A stretch of 64,000 bases of DNA, taken from positions 2,046,001 to 2,110,000 of the forward strand of contig JAGYVD010000003.1 of NCBI GenBank assembly GCA_021209875.1, read 5' to 3'. The notes beneath the pieces are model-generated. The model searched no databases. It worked only from the letters and a program-made list of their open reading frames with translations, and had not been told where the DNA came from. The stretch's first letter is position 1. Each line of letters begins with the position of its first letter. The position numbers were made by a program, and so were the translations under genes. Shown one piece after another: positions 12,500-25,400 of this stretch. Source of the DNA: Rosellinia necatrix (taxonomy: Eukaryota; Ascomycota; Sordariomycetes; Xylariales; Xylariaceae).

Positions 12500-13060
12500 T
12501 TTTTCCGTGGTTATAGTTATCCCAAACGAGTCGACCAATCAACTAAAAACTATTGTGCTAAAAAAACCAACATAGCTTTTTAATGGGCCGATGCTAATGT
12601 TGCGGTTTTTGAATGTTTTAAGTACTTGTTTAAGATCTTGAACATGTTGTTCTATAGTATGTAAAGCTACTACTATATTATCGTAATAGTATCGCGCTGC
12701 TGAATCTTAGAGCATAAAATCTATTTATCGTTAGATATATGCGTTGCTATTTTTATAACTTATGACTACGCAATTAAAAGTGTACTGACCTTTATATATA
12801 GTAATAGTGAACAACTATTAAAAATCCAGGTGTATACGCTATTAGTAATAAAATATAATAGCGTTTAGAATAGTCTGGTAAGCTTTGCCTGCTATATGCT
12901 CTAGTATTTCTTTTTATGTTCTTATAGGATATACGTCTTGCAAAAAGATCTTGTTTTTTGGGCGGATGTTTACAACTATGCGCCTTTTTTTTTTTAAGGG
13001 CCCTGTTAGTTGTGTTATTATTTTCTAGATAACAAAGACTAGGAAGGAAAATAGGACTTG
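12500..13060 (-). pseudogene. Reverse transcriptase domain remnant
   Basis: Minus-strand reading recovers a Ty3/gypsy RT order: basic stretch KKKRRIVVNIRPKNKI, LQDVYPI, EILEHIAGKAYQTILNAI, FTITIYKGQYTFNCVV, then YYDNIVVALHTIEQHVQDL. The catalytic box, normally YxDD, reads YYDN at 12688-12677. Stop codons interrupt several segments, mostly where Trp or Gln codons are expected, which fits G-to-A and C-to-T decay. The element is a dead retrotransposon, not a functional gene. Confidence 0.8.
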
Positions 13061-13509
13061 TTTTTTCGTGCAGTATATCTTGGGATGTTCCCCGTTCTAA
13101 AGATTAGTGAGAGTGTTCTTAACCACTTCTTTTAAGTTTTGTTGGAGGGGGTATGTTCAGCAGTGCTTAGGCATGTCGTTTTGCCAGTTGTCCTTAAAGG
13201 CGATTTTTATTTATTTATTACGAGGAATGTCGGCAAAGCCTGTGTCCCGAAAAACAGCTTTAAATCTGGTGATCAGTAGGTAGAGTGCCTCTACTACGTT
13301 TAGGTCGTTGTAGATGTTAACGCCTGTAAGAAAGTGTTTGAGGATGTTGTTTTAGGTGTAAGTAAATAGGTGTAGGACTTTTTTTTGCTTTTAGTAATAT
13401 TTTTTTTTACTGCTAGTTCTGCTGCTGTTTCTGCGTAGCTGTTGTTAACTATATATGCTATATAGTCTGGGTCTATTGTTATAAGGTGACCTATTATCAT
13501 GCCTTTAAG

Positions 13510-14456
13510 TATTTAGATATCGTAGGATATATCGTTTTTAAGTACGACTTTGTTTATAGCTGGCGTTGTAAGGGTATAAAAAGCGGCGATTTGTATATCT
13601 GTCGGCTTAAATAATAAGTCCTCCCTAAAGTTTTCTGCTGTATAATTTACCGACAATATAATATATATATGTGCAGGGATTACCTTAGATTTTATGCTTC
13701 GCATTATAACGCGCTGTCTTTTTCTTTTAGGCGCTGTATTAATTAGTATAGCTATTTTGCAAGTGTTAATAATAGCGGTACGTTTAGACATTAGTATATC
13801 GACTTGGTTAAGTTGTAGTATGTTTGTGCCGATAAGCAAATTAGCTTGTAAATCATCCACTAATGCTACCTCTCTTTTTATGTATGTAGTAGCTGGGGAA
13901 TCGTTAAAGTTTTTTCCCTGGAAATATATTAGTAGAATTACATATTTATTAGTTGTATAGTATGCTGCGCCGATTCTTTAAAATGTAATAGGTGTAGCGC
14001 GTTTACGCTATTCTAGTTGTAAGTAGTGCCGCTTTATCCAGGCCTTATCTCCTAATATCTTAAAGCACCTAGTGTCTCCGCAGACGTCCTGTTAGTTATT
14101 AGGGTTTTTTAGGTTAAAAGAGATATATATTTTAAGATATCTATATAAGCGGAAGCTGTAGCCGGAAGCAAAGCCTGTAGGGCTAGCTTTTAATTAGATT
14201 ATGTTAGGCAGCTTGTTTTTTGGATAATATGGTTCTGCTGGGTTAAAGATTGATGGTATATTTATGCTATAAAAGGAGTCCTTAAAATATACTTGTTTAA
14301 GTTTTAAATCATATGGTTCAGGATTAGACTTCGGTATGGGTAAAGAAACTATAATACTATTATTCGACTTACGTATTTTGCTGTGTTTTTCTCTGAGATA
14401 GTTATATAACTTATTTTTGCTGGGGAATTTGTTATTGCAGTCCTAGCAGCAGTGCG
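13510..14456 (-). pseudogene. Zinc finger plus retropepsin-like region of pol
   Basis: Minus-strand reading gives CDCNNKFPSKNKLYNYLREKH, a C2H2 finger typical of fungal gypsy polyproteins, and then a long segment with one internal stop. That segment contains VCGDTRCFKILGDKAWI (decayed DTG-type protease motif), ATPITFKRIGAAYYTTNKYV and VDDLQANLLIGTNIL. The last 115 codons (13860-13513) are an open stretch, which is chance survival rather than a gene. Confidence 0.75.
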
Positions 14457-16556
14457 TAAAGGCCGCCGACCTATGGAATGCTGTTGCAAAATGTATGTCC
14501 TCGTCGTTTTTAACAGAGGGTTGCAAAGACTTATCTTTACGTGTAAAGTCTTCGTGGCTGAAGTCCTATGTTTATTCTTTTTTCTGCTAGCTGGACTTGT
14601 ATAACTCTGTCTATTAGTCTAGCGATTTTTCCGCTGCAGGTAGGAATTCTTTGTTATAGTACGCTTTTGGTTATAGCTGTTAAGCTTATCTGTTACGCTA
14701 ATTAGATCTGGGAAAATCTATTCTAAGTGGGGGTAGCTTTAGCCGGCGCTTGGAAGGTATAATTAGGGCATTGTTTCCCTGAGGCTTAAAGTAAGCATTA
14801 TTATTGTATAGGGACGGTATATACGGCTGTCGTAGAAACTAGTTTTAAAATTAGTTTTGATACTTAGGCAGGTATTTTGGGGGGAAAACCCTGATAGCTT
14901 TTGTAATAGTTACCACGTTCACGTGGGACATACTAAGGATTGTTAGCCTTGTTTAAGTAAAAAAAGCGACGAATATAAAAGGGATATAAGTTATTTTGCC
15001 GTAGGGGCTAGGTCAATCTATTTTTAGCGAGTTTTTTTAGTACTCTTTCATAAAAACGTATTTCTGTAAAAAAAATCGTCCAACGTGGTTATTTTTATAA
15101 GTACTTGCAGTTATAATTAAATGTCCTTATTAAACGCTTCGAATACTGCTTTTAGCTGGTTTGTTTCGTTTTGGTTACAGCTTTTAGCGTCCCGTATTAC
15201 GCGCTATATAAAGCCTAGTATATCTTGTCCTTTGTTAATGTTGTCCAGAGTAAATTGGTAGGATTACAGCCTGTCTATTGCTATTAACTATAACAGCTTA
15301 AATCTTTCGATCAGTTTATTATATATGTTGTTAATTAAAGCCGTCTGTATAATGTTTTTATCCGCCGTCGATAATACTTATGAATGCTATATTAAAGCTG
15401 GGCCTTGTAAGCATTAGGTCCAAACGGTTTGCATTTTGGATTTTTAGTGGTGTGTTGCTAGGTGCTTTAGTTTATTTATAAATGTAAAAACGTCCGTATA
15501 TTTTATTGTTTTTCTGTCTGCAATTAGTCCTGCCCCGGCGGGGTTTTTTGTTAAGGGATTAAAATAGCCCATATCTTGGGATCTGAGGGAAAACCTAGTT
15601 TTCTGCGTAGCCGCCAGCAATTATGCTATATTTTAGGTCTGTGCCGCAAGAAGTGTTGCTATATCTTGTGTATGTTGTATAGCTTGTGCTGTTATTACGT
15701 CCTGCAGTAAACGCTGTGCGTTTTCCGCTGTAAAGGGGTTTCCTATGTTAAATTTAAGGCTAAAGTCTTCTGGGCCTGGGGAAATGTTTCTTTTTTCCGG
15801 GGGGGTGTTAATATATGTCCCTTAGGAGATATGCAGACCAGCGGACATGTTAAGATTAGAAGTAATACGTAGTTTGGAGATTTTAGTAAAAAGTGCTTCT
15901 ATTGTCTGTGCTGCTTTATTACTATAAGGTGTTTAAAATAGATCGTGACGTAATTAAGCAAGTAGAGTTGGGGTAATTGTTTAACTAGGTTTAGCCGTTG
16001 TAAGGGCAGAAGGGAAAATACCCGCCGCTGTAGGTGTATAAAGGGAAACGACTGCTTTTGTCCGTGTTAAGATGAGTTCTTTGTTAGTTAAAGTGATTTT
16101 TTTTGTTAGTTGGGGTAACTTCTGCAGTTTTTTTAGTTTTTAAACTATATAGTTCTGCAATCTCTTCAAGTAGCAGGTATATATTATGTGTTATTTTCCA
16201 ACGTTTAAAAAAAAGTATTGAATTGTTGTTTTAATATTACTTAGTTTAGTGGATAGCTGTTTTCAAGCTTGGTTTTAGCTTAGGTATCGTCTCCCGTCAG
16301 GTGTTTAGCTAATTCGATGTCTGCTTTAGTAACTGCTGTTGTATATAAGTGGTTTATATTAAAGAATCGAAGAAGTTGACGGGCTAGAAGCGTGTGTTCG
16401 GCCGTTATTAGGCTTATATAACCCTAAGAAAGGCGTAAAAGAGGGCTGTTCTAATGTGAATTAGTTAGCTTGTCCTTAGTGAAATCTCTAGTAGAAAAGC
16501 AAAAGAAAAGCAAAAACTTAGTAGGCGATATTGAAATAAAGCGCTAGCTACTAGTT

Positions 16557-16688
16557 TGTAGCAACCAATAACTAATCTAATAGATTATATTATAGTTGTA
16601 AATATCTTAGAGAACTATGTACTAGATGATTACTGTGTACTAAGTGATACATCCCCTAGTAGGTCCAATATGTGGGGAAGGCGCCACA
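16557..16688 (-). repeat. Right (5') LTR of the retrotransposon
   Basis: 132 bp, equal in length to the left copy. Of 12 differences, 11 are G in the left copy and A here, ten of them TpG to TpA (CpA to TpA on the other strand), the preferred RIP context. One site is C here and T in the left copy. No primer-binding site could be matched to a tRNA in the decayed bases just inside. Confidence 0.93.
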
Positions 16689-16693
16689 TCATC

Positions 16694-18076
16694 AAAGCTA
16701 ATAACAGGTACCCTGATACTTCCTATGTACCACGTATATTTTCCTACTCTTTGACATACCTACCGTACAGAAGCATGTTGTCGGGTGGAGAAGTAGCTTG
16801 ACTGCAAGTAGACACCCGCCTACATACCTAAGGCGGACTAGTAGTTTATTAAAGGTAGTAGGTACCTACCTAGTGGCTTAATGGTGTTTATTACCTTGGC
16901 AAGGTGAGCTATAGCTGTGGTGAGCTTGTGAACGAACACAGTGGCACGGAGGGCCGAATAGGGAACGACATTTGACGCCTCCCACTAAGGCACCCCGCTT
17001 CCCCCCTCAAGGGATGCTGATTAGTGGCCGACTCCAGCGGAAGCTATGAGCATACATAGCCGGTATGCACTGCTACTGTGCGCCTTCGGCTACCTGGGGG
17101 AGCTATGCTGTCCAATAACTTGTGCTCATAGTGGTGCGGGGTGCAGGTGACCAACTTGGGAACCTGCACTATCTAGAGAGAGTAGATATCTATGCCTCTG
17201 TGTCTCGTGGAGGAGGGGGAGCATTGAAAAACGCGTCTGATGTGGCGGGCGGTACCATGCCGCCCTTGGTATCCACCCCACTGAACCAACTTCTTACACA
17301 TACATCGTCCCGAGCGACCCATCGCGAGGTAATGGGTAACGGGGATACTTTTTTTCACCGGTATTTTTGCCTCGAATGTGCATGAGCCGGGGATCGTCTA
17401 ATGCCAAGAATCAATCTCACTACATATGCACATTAGGTACTTACTTGCCTATGCAGGGACTGTTGAACTTTGACTACCTAAGTAGGTCGTTCATGGCTGT
17501 GTAGTTTCACAGAGGGGGTGCTTTCTGCCTGACCGCTTCGCATTCAATAGACTTAGCGGATACGGGTTGCCGTGGCACCCGTACATAATCCTGGGTGACA
17601 TCTGTGCTCAGTTATGAGCAGTTCGAGCAGACGCTATATCGCATAGCGGGAACATAGAGACGAGGAGACAACGTAACGGCCGTCTGGTAGAAGATCACAA
17701 CAACTGGAGAATTTCGGTTTGAATTCCTCGTAATCTCTCAACGCCAGGTCGACCAGACGCTGGGGCGGCTCCTTTCAGGCCTGCTTGGTATTGACCATGC
17801 AATACGGCCCTCTCAATAAAATACAATTAGATTCACATCTGGACAAAGTGTCTGGAAACACCGTTTATACAACTGGGGCCGCCCAGTTGCGGGCGTCCAC
17901 TATGCACGACACCAGAATATACATAATAACAATTAAATTCGATGTACCATCATCATGAGCGGATCCGTAAAGTATCGCCTTGGTGAGGCTACATGTGGCA
18001 AAGAGGTATCCATTAGAAAGCAAGACAAGAACGCAGCATGAGTAAAGAAATGATCAAAGGCCAGATGTCAATACCT
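16694..18076. other. Intergenic, no gene seen
   Basis: Between the retrotransposon and the 3' end of the SUN gene. Base composition returns to about that of the rest of the window at the element border. Several TACCTACC strings occur near 16805-16870. Small frames have no recognisable domains. Confidence 0.55.
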
Positions 18077-19400
18077 TTATTCGCTGAAGGTGATGGTAAC
18101 TGATCCTCCATGGGGAATTCCCGTCTGAAATGACTGTTAGCTTAGGTATATCAAGGAGGGGTAAGGGATAACTTACAGTGCAGCCGTTGCTGCCCGTGGC
18201 GAATCCCTCACCAACGTGATAGTAGCAGGGAATGCTGTTGTCACCGGAGATATCGATGTCGAAGTCCAACATGGCCGTGGAGACAGCGCTATTGGGAAAG
18301 ATAGACAGGTAAGTGGTGCCATCGGACGACTCGCCAACACCGATATTGATGGGTGCCCAGTTACCACATCCCAGAGGATCATCAGCACAGACCCATCGGC
18401 AACCCTTCTCGGCATTGACGCCCTTCTTGTTAACGTAGTACTGCAGAGTTGTGGCCTTGCCTTGCCAGACGTAGTAGTTGTTGGATGCGATGTTGGCAAG
18501 TTCGAATGAGCCACCGGGTGTGGCGTCAAGCGGGACGACCATGTTCTCCGTGCCGGGGTAGTCGGTACGGCATACAGAGGTTCCAGAGCTCATCTTGTTC
18601 TTAATGGTGATTCCGGGAATACCCTTCTCACAGAGCTTCTTCGTAACATCGCCGCGGGTTAATTCTAATTTGCCTTGGGAGTTACAGTAGAGGCCGCCGA
18701 TGGATTGACCAGTGGCGCCCTGAGCCTGGGGCCATTGGGACTTGACGTAACCGTCTGGGCAGGCATACGAGTAAAAGCCCGTCTGGCCAGCAGGCTTGCT
18801 AATACCAGTCTCGATGAAGCTGATAGCCAGATCTTTCAAACTAAAGTTGGGGGTGAACTGGAGTCCACTCCAGCCACCCATTCCAAGATAATCAAGAGCA
18901 AGTGCACCATAGGCGGAAGGGAAAGTACTGCAATCGATTTCTCCATCGGGGAAGTCGGCATCAATACCGGTGGCGCCGCTGCTCACCGAGGTAGACTTGG
19001 TTGGCTCGGGCTCGAGAGTCGACGAAGTCGTCGGCGTGGGGGTGGACGTCGGGGGTGCGGATGACGAAGTGGTTAGCTGCTCGATGAAGACACCGTCCTC
19101 TTTGGAGGATGTGCTGGTAGGAACCGGTGCAGGCGGCGGGGTAAATGTTGGTGTGGTCTCGCCAATGACAACATACAGACCCTTATCTAGGCCAGCTTGG
19201 GCCTCTTCAGGGGTAACCTCCTGATCTCCCAACATATATTGGGTGACAGTAGCGGGAACGTAGGTCGTCACAACTTCACGCTTCTCGACAGGCGAGTTGC
19301 GCTTTTGATGGTGAACATGATGGCCATGGCGATGGGGTTGAGCCAGAGCCACTGAACCCAGGGATGCCGCGATGGCGATGTCCAAAATCGTTGCCTTCAT
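18077..19400 (-). CDS. SUN-family cell wall protein (GH132)
   Basis: Secreted wall-associated protein of the fungal SUN family (yeast Sim1, Uth1, Nca3, Sun4), linked to septation and beta-glucan remodelling. Two exons: 19400-18177 and 18124-18077, 423 residues. The 52-nt intron (GTAAGT...TTTCAG) is required: splicing replaces a read-through tail with the family-like ending GGSVTITFSE. A signal peptide covers residues 1-20. Dibasic HHQKR and VEKR sites suggest Kex2 processing. A Ser/Thr/Pro-rich linker (about 85-145) leads to the Cys-rich SUN domain, which starts near FPDGEIDCSTFPSAYGA. Conserved blocks are GGWSGLQ, YACPDGYVKSQWP, LYCNSQGKLELTR, VCRTDYPGTENM and the YYVWQGK..QYYVNKKGV segment. 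Which yeast paralogue it matches cannot be told from sequence alone. Confidence 0.93.
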
Positions 19401-22400
19401 GATTGCCGAAACAATTATGGTCGAGTCTAGTTTAGATTCGTGGAAGTTTTCAGTGCGAGCAGTGCTTAATTGTTATCCTGCCCGAAGTTACTGTCAGTAT
19501 GATATAGCCATGGCGGCCAGCTGGATGGGATCTTGTGCCCAGCCGAGAAAGCAGCTCGGCAGAGGCGCAGACTGTGACCGCTTTGGCGCGCTTTTCCCTC
19601 CGTCGTGGGCGGCGCCATCCTCCAACTGCCGGCAGCCTCCGAGTCGTACAGTGCTCGGCCGAGGGCGGGTGAGGATTGTGCTTACCCACGGTGTACTGAA
19701 GCGATGCTCCTTAGTTGCTTTCGTGCTACGAAGGCAAGGCGAATGGCGATCGGTTTGGCCGGGTCGTGAGACGGGGCTTGGAGGTCAAGTTGCTCGTGAT
19801 TGTGGTGCTGAGTGAACGGACCCGCGATTCCAAAAGAATGTGATTGAGAGCTGCGACACTCTCAGTTGGGTGGAATAACGACGCGACGATGGTGTCGAAA
19901 AGGGAGAAAAGGTGTTAAAAGGAATGGAGGGATGGAGGGACGGGGAAGGAGGGAGGGAAATAGGGAGGGAAAATAAGGTGAAGACGTACCACACTAAGCC
20001 AAGACAGGTCAACACAGGAGAGGCAAGCTAGTACCTAGGTAGCCGGCCAGCGAGCGACAACTTCCAAGTCCTTTTAGGCTTTTCGCTTTTCAAGTTCAAG
20101 GAAATGAGTGTGGGGCCCGGGTGCAGCACTGCCATCTTGCATCTGGCTTCAGGGGTACTGGCCAGTAGGAACATTGGACACGGTTCAAAAAGAGGCAAAA
20201 TATCCCCAAGTGGGTCCTGCCAGGGTGGTTGACTTGACTACTGCAGGTACCGTTGTCCGAACCAGTCAAGAAAGGGTTCCGAACCATAAGAAAGGGTGCC
20301 GAACGGTGAATCAATGCAACACGATATTGTCAATATAAACGGGTGACATACACATCCCATGTGAATCTCATCCACTGAGTGCGGATAGATTCAGGATACC
20401 CGTTGCTCTAATTACCCCAATCATAGTGCTGCAATCTATGTGTGGCGGTTTCCACGCTCCTTGCCTACTGTTGGTGTACTTGCTTGCAGACTTACACTAC
20501 AAGTAGGTAGGCACCCAGATGTTAAGTATGTACATACTATAATATGTCTACAGTACGGGAGTCAATATTCCAGAACGCCCTACTCGAACATGCCCATGGC
20601 GTTGGGACAGTGTTGGGACAGGAATGAAAGTGTGAGATGTCTTAATGCTAGTGAGTCTGAAACCCATACATACCGGTTTGCCATACGTGATCTATACCTT
20701 TGGGACTTGGGCGGGTGAATCAAAACCTAGAATAATGACGGACTAGATTGAAGCGACAAGAGAATGGTCACGGGTCGTGACCAAAGGCAGATGTCTGAAA
20801 GCTGATGTTTGCACATATATAATACATGAAACATAACTATAGGATTGTTATAGCCAATATAGGCACCAGTGATTCGACAAATGATTTGAAATGATCACAT
20901 CCTCACAGGCCTCAGGCGGATCAGAATTGTAAAGCAGGCATTGTATAAAAATATACAGAACGCTACTATGGAGTACTCTGTTAAGCCTACGAAAAAAAAA
21001 AAATGGATTCCATCATCTAATAATATCAGTCTCTACCAATAACTATCAGCGTCCTCTGCGCTCGTAGTGTATTGTGGCGTGTTACTATATAAGTACTTTC
21101 TCATATGCACTATCCCCACCTAGGTAGGTGCACAAACATCGCCAAACTACAATTAATACACATCCAGTGCAAATATGTATGTATGTACATAGTGCATGGT
21201 GTTCTAGCCAAGAGGTAGCTACTCTGCTAGTAATAAACTATTATATTGAAGATGCGTGTAGTTAACACAAGCACTTACAGAGACAACGTTGATCCTTGTT
21301 CGCGAAAAGGGCGCAAAAACATCAACCATCCCCCCTCGGTCGGGACGGCATACTGCACATACCTGTGAAGTAGTGTAGTAGTGTGTTCTCAATCCCCATT
21401 CGGTAAGGGGAGGTGCCATGGTTATTTCCGAGTCGGGTATATTGAATATTTCCCTATCGTTTATAGCGTACGAACCAACCACTATTCAATTCAAACCCCA
21501 TCCCCAGTCAGTGTGCATCGCGGGGTGTTCAAGTTCCTGTTGTTGCGATGATCTCCATAGTATTGCTCCAGGGGCAGGGGTCGGCTTATGGATCCTATGT
21601 GCAATGTAGTGCCATTGGGCGACACGGCACGAGCCATGAAAAGGGGCTTGGCAAAGACTTCATACCAGGCCTAGGCTCGCCTTGGTCATTCTAGTAATCT
21701 CGGCATTGTTTAAATCGTTCTTTGTGTTCCCCTTTTTGTGCTGCCAACGCTTCTCGTGGAAGTGCATTATTTAAGGTATCTTTTGTTAATTGAGCATCTC
21801 AAACAATTTGCGACTCTCCATCGTTGGTAACTCCTTTCTCCTCCAGCCTGCTCGTTAATAAATCACCTATGTAAGCAGCACAGGGTCGGTACTAACTATG
21901 GCTACTAGGTGAAAGGTTAGTGCATGTTACTGGTGTGTAATCGACCACGATGCTGCTGATCATTTGGAAAATCGCCAGCCCTACACCGACTTGACACTAT
22001 ACTAGCCATTCTAGGTAAAATATGTCACACACTACCTCGGCGCCGCTCAGTAAGTTAGATACTGTACTACCTAGTACATAATCCACTGAACCAATGTCCT
22101 AGTAAGAGAAGCCTTCCTATATGATAACTATCATAGTTAGCTAAAGATTGAAGATATCGTGCTAAATAGCGGCCGTCCATTTGTGGCATAACCACAACTA
22201 AAAACAAAATACCATCATCACTACTAGTCTCCCAGGGGCTTCTTGAATAATTTCGCGAATTAGGTAGGCCGTTAGCCTTGGCGGCTGTGACAATATGTAA
22301 ATAACCTTACCACGGTATTTTTCGTAAGGCGAATAGTGTATGCATACCTCCTAGCATCTTAGCGGAGTTTAGTTGATGCATACACTGCTATGATATTTGT

Positions 22401-25400
22401 CTGTATTTAGAAATAACTATAACCAGCAGCACATTAGACGCCCAGTGGCCTTTAATTCTATGAGGTAGTATACGCATTGCAAGACAAGGGTATCGCGTGA
22501 GAGGAATCCACCTCATGATATCAACGGTAATGTATCCCGATGCCCCTTGGCTGAGACTTTGGTAGTCGACTTGGTCTTGAAATATATCGGGTATGGCGAC
22601 TCTCTGGACGCGCCCAAGCCCGGTCCCGGTCAGTGTTATAATACAGAAGCACATGCCAAAGTTATATACTGGCAAGTAGATATATAATGTACTTGCGTCC
22701 AGTTTTTCCCGATGTTTGACATTACCTAATCAAGCAACCCGTGGGTAATCTTCCTACTCGAGTCTTCGGTCTAGTGTAATAATCTGAATATCGTTTTAGT
22801 TAATACCCATTATGTCCCTAAATGCCTGATCCGCAAAACCAGGAGTATGTGGGCAGCCGTGGGCCGCACTTGGTGGGACTCGAGCAACATCCTTTGTCCA
22901 CATGGGACTCCTTTCCGACTCAGAAATTAATTCATACGCCCAGTGGGGTCTATATGCGTACACAGACGCCTTGCCGTTATTATTGAGACATCTATGCGCC
23001 TCGCAAGCCTCGCATACGATCTTTTAGACAAACCGCTAAGGCCACATGACCTCTACGTAGTCTATCGATATGCGAGCCCAAACATCTCAGGTCAACTATT
23101 GACCGGTTTTTGGGCAGTCCGCATTGCAATTTTCAGTTGGGAATGGCTTCACCGAGGAGGATCAAAAGTTGGACAAGGCTCACCCCTCGGCTTTTCAACC
23201 GCTGAGAGCACCCTTCTGTGAACCAGGCAGCTCTGGCATATTTCTCCCCCTCTGTCCGCCTTGTGTCAAACTTTGCTATCGTGAGGGCTCTTCGCGGCTC
23301 GCTATGGCTAAATGCCTAGACCTTTTCAACTCACGGTTCCGAAATACAGAAGGCAGTGCAGTTAGCCACTCGACATGCGGATAAAGATGTCTTTTCATTC
23401 TGACATGAGCTGGAAATCGAGGATGGGTGAAGCGCGACCTGCCCATGTTTTCGTCCCTGACGTGGGCAGTGGGGGATTGGCTATGGATATAACGAATGTG
23501 AGTAGTATCAAAGTTGTCTCTGGCATGCTCTCGCGATAGTATCGCGTTTTGAATAATATAGTTGGTTGTACATAAACCGGCTATTTCGGTGGCCTGGCGA
23601 CACCACCGGCGACATCTAGGCAAAATGTATATGTATTAGGATTAAGGTGTAAGAAGTCTTAATGTGGGTATAATCAGCACAAGTATCTTGCCGTTCGTAT
23701 GTTTTAAATGTCTACATTATATTTATATCTGCGACGGAGTTTCAGCCCATCTGAGTTTGCGTGTGGGGACGATCACGGTACTTCACCACCGAAGCCACTC
23801 TTCTCATGATCATCGACAACCGAGTCAAGGCTACCTGATTGACAAATTTGGGAGAGGATCCATGTGTAGAGAGATACCACGTTCCTGCCACTATAATGCG
23901 ATGCTGTGTTTGGATATAATTCCTATGGCGATGAGCTATGAACCATATAGGCTACGCATGTAGTGAACGGGAATATGCCCATGTCAAGGCTGGCGAGGAG
24001 GATGAGCCTTTATTACTTCCCTCAATGTGTTGCTCTCCCCATGTCGAGTAAGATACTTGGCGGCAGACCCCCGCCACATTGCAGCTCCGATCGGGTATGG
24101 ATAACGTGTAGACAATAGGGAACTCATAGAGGCCGGTTGTCACCCCACTATACGTGCGATCTCCTGGGAATCCTATCTACGAGACAACAATCCGGCGCGA
24201 TTCGGCGGTAAGTAATATAATCATCCTCCAGATGTCGAAGCCAGGAACTCTCAATCCAACTGTGGCCGGCTCCCGTTCATCCAATTTCTAACTCTGGCGT
24301 GTTTGGGTGGTGTAGAAGGACTTGGGCTGTGCAACTGCGGCTTAATTAGCTATCTACCTGGATACCTGGGTATGTATCGTTTAGTCCTAGTCTTACTGTA
24401 GTATACGGGTGGTTGCGCGGCCTTACTATGCACCTACTATGCATAGAAGTATACATAAGACCGGGCGGCTGCGAAGAGCCATCCTGGGTGAAGGACTGCA
24501 TATGATGACGTCTTTCTCGGGGTCTGTGTGGCTGGTTCATGACGCTTACGATAGCGCCGGTGCCGCATATCCCCCGATTTGGCAGAAGTCCTGGGCACAC
24601 GTCCGTTTTTGGATATAAGCAACCTTGCCTAGATAAGCTGCATGGTCTTGCTACAAGCGTATCTGTTGGAAGCTGCCTATCGGCACTTCAAAGAACCTCG
24701 ATTTTCGGTTAGCGCGGGGTTGCATATATACCTAATTAAAGACGTGCTTTGGGCTGGATGTTGGATTCTAACACCCTCCTGGTTCGCATGTCCTCCATCG
24801 AGGTATCTCAAACAGATACGCACAACATCACGATTCAAAGTGCTTCTTGCTGGTGGGGATAAATACTAAGTACCGAAATGGAGATGCGGAGTTCATCGTG
24901 ACTCCTCGTAAATATCCTTTGAGAGGCTGTTGTCATTGGTTGCGCTCTCTGCTGTGGCGCCCAATAGCTGCTGCCCTTTGTCAGCGTATCCGCCAGGGTC
25001 AATCGCCGACTTGGACGAGCTTCAGCTTACACAAAACGGGTACACGACATGTTAGTTCCCACGTGAAGCCGGGTTTTGGTGCCTGAGTACTCTACATAGT
25101 AGGTGTTCTGTTTGCTACAGCGACCTGCGAAGGTAAACACGGCAATCAGCTTTCTAATTACTTAAGTAGATATATACTTCTTATGTCTTGTAAACCCCCC
25201 CCAGCTGGCATACCTTACCTACCCTGCCTACATATGGGTAGATAGGAGATCTTTGTGTTTAGCCTCTCTATTTCCACTTGCGTCGCTCAATGAAGTTTAC
25301 CTACTACAAGTCTAGGCAGGTAGCCACTCTTGGAGGCGATGTGCATATAACTACTTAAGTATAACCAGAGGGTATCCCATGTACGTAACATCAGTCTAAT

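Larger units (their letters stand above)
9904..16693 (-). mobile_element. Complete RIP-mutated Ty3/gypsy-type LTR retrotransposon with TSD
   Basis: Two 132-bp direct LTRs (9909-10040 and 16557-16688), each starting TGT and ending ACA, are flanked by the identical 5-bp duplication TCATC (9904-9908 and 16689-16693). The interior is strikingly AT- and TpA-rich. On the minus strand, pol remnants are readable through scattered stops in this order: a C2H2 finger (CDCNNKF..H, about 14456-14378), a retropepsin-like region (VCGDTRC ... VDDLQANLLIGTNIL, about 14100-13510), reverse transcriptase (NIRPKNKI.LQDVYPI ... YYDNIVVA, about 13060-12500), and RNase H (ADFDASAD ... DALSRLL, about 12190-11700). 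Integrase should lie to the left but is too decayed to delimit. This order is that of fungal Ty3/gypsy elements. No frame is intact, so it cannot be autonomous. Confidence 0.92.

Noticed and set aside
13513..13860. 115-codon minus-strand frame as a separate gene
   Set aside because: It is the surviving retropepsin part of the RIP-mutated pol.
17122..17385. 87-codon plus-strand frame
   Set aside because: No family features, no splice partners, and non-coding composition.
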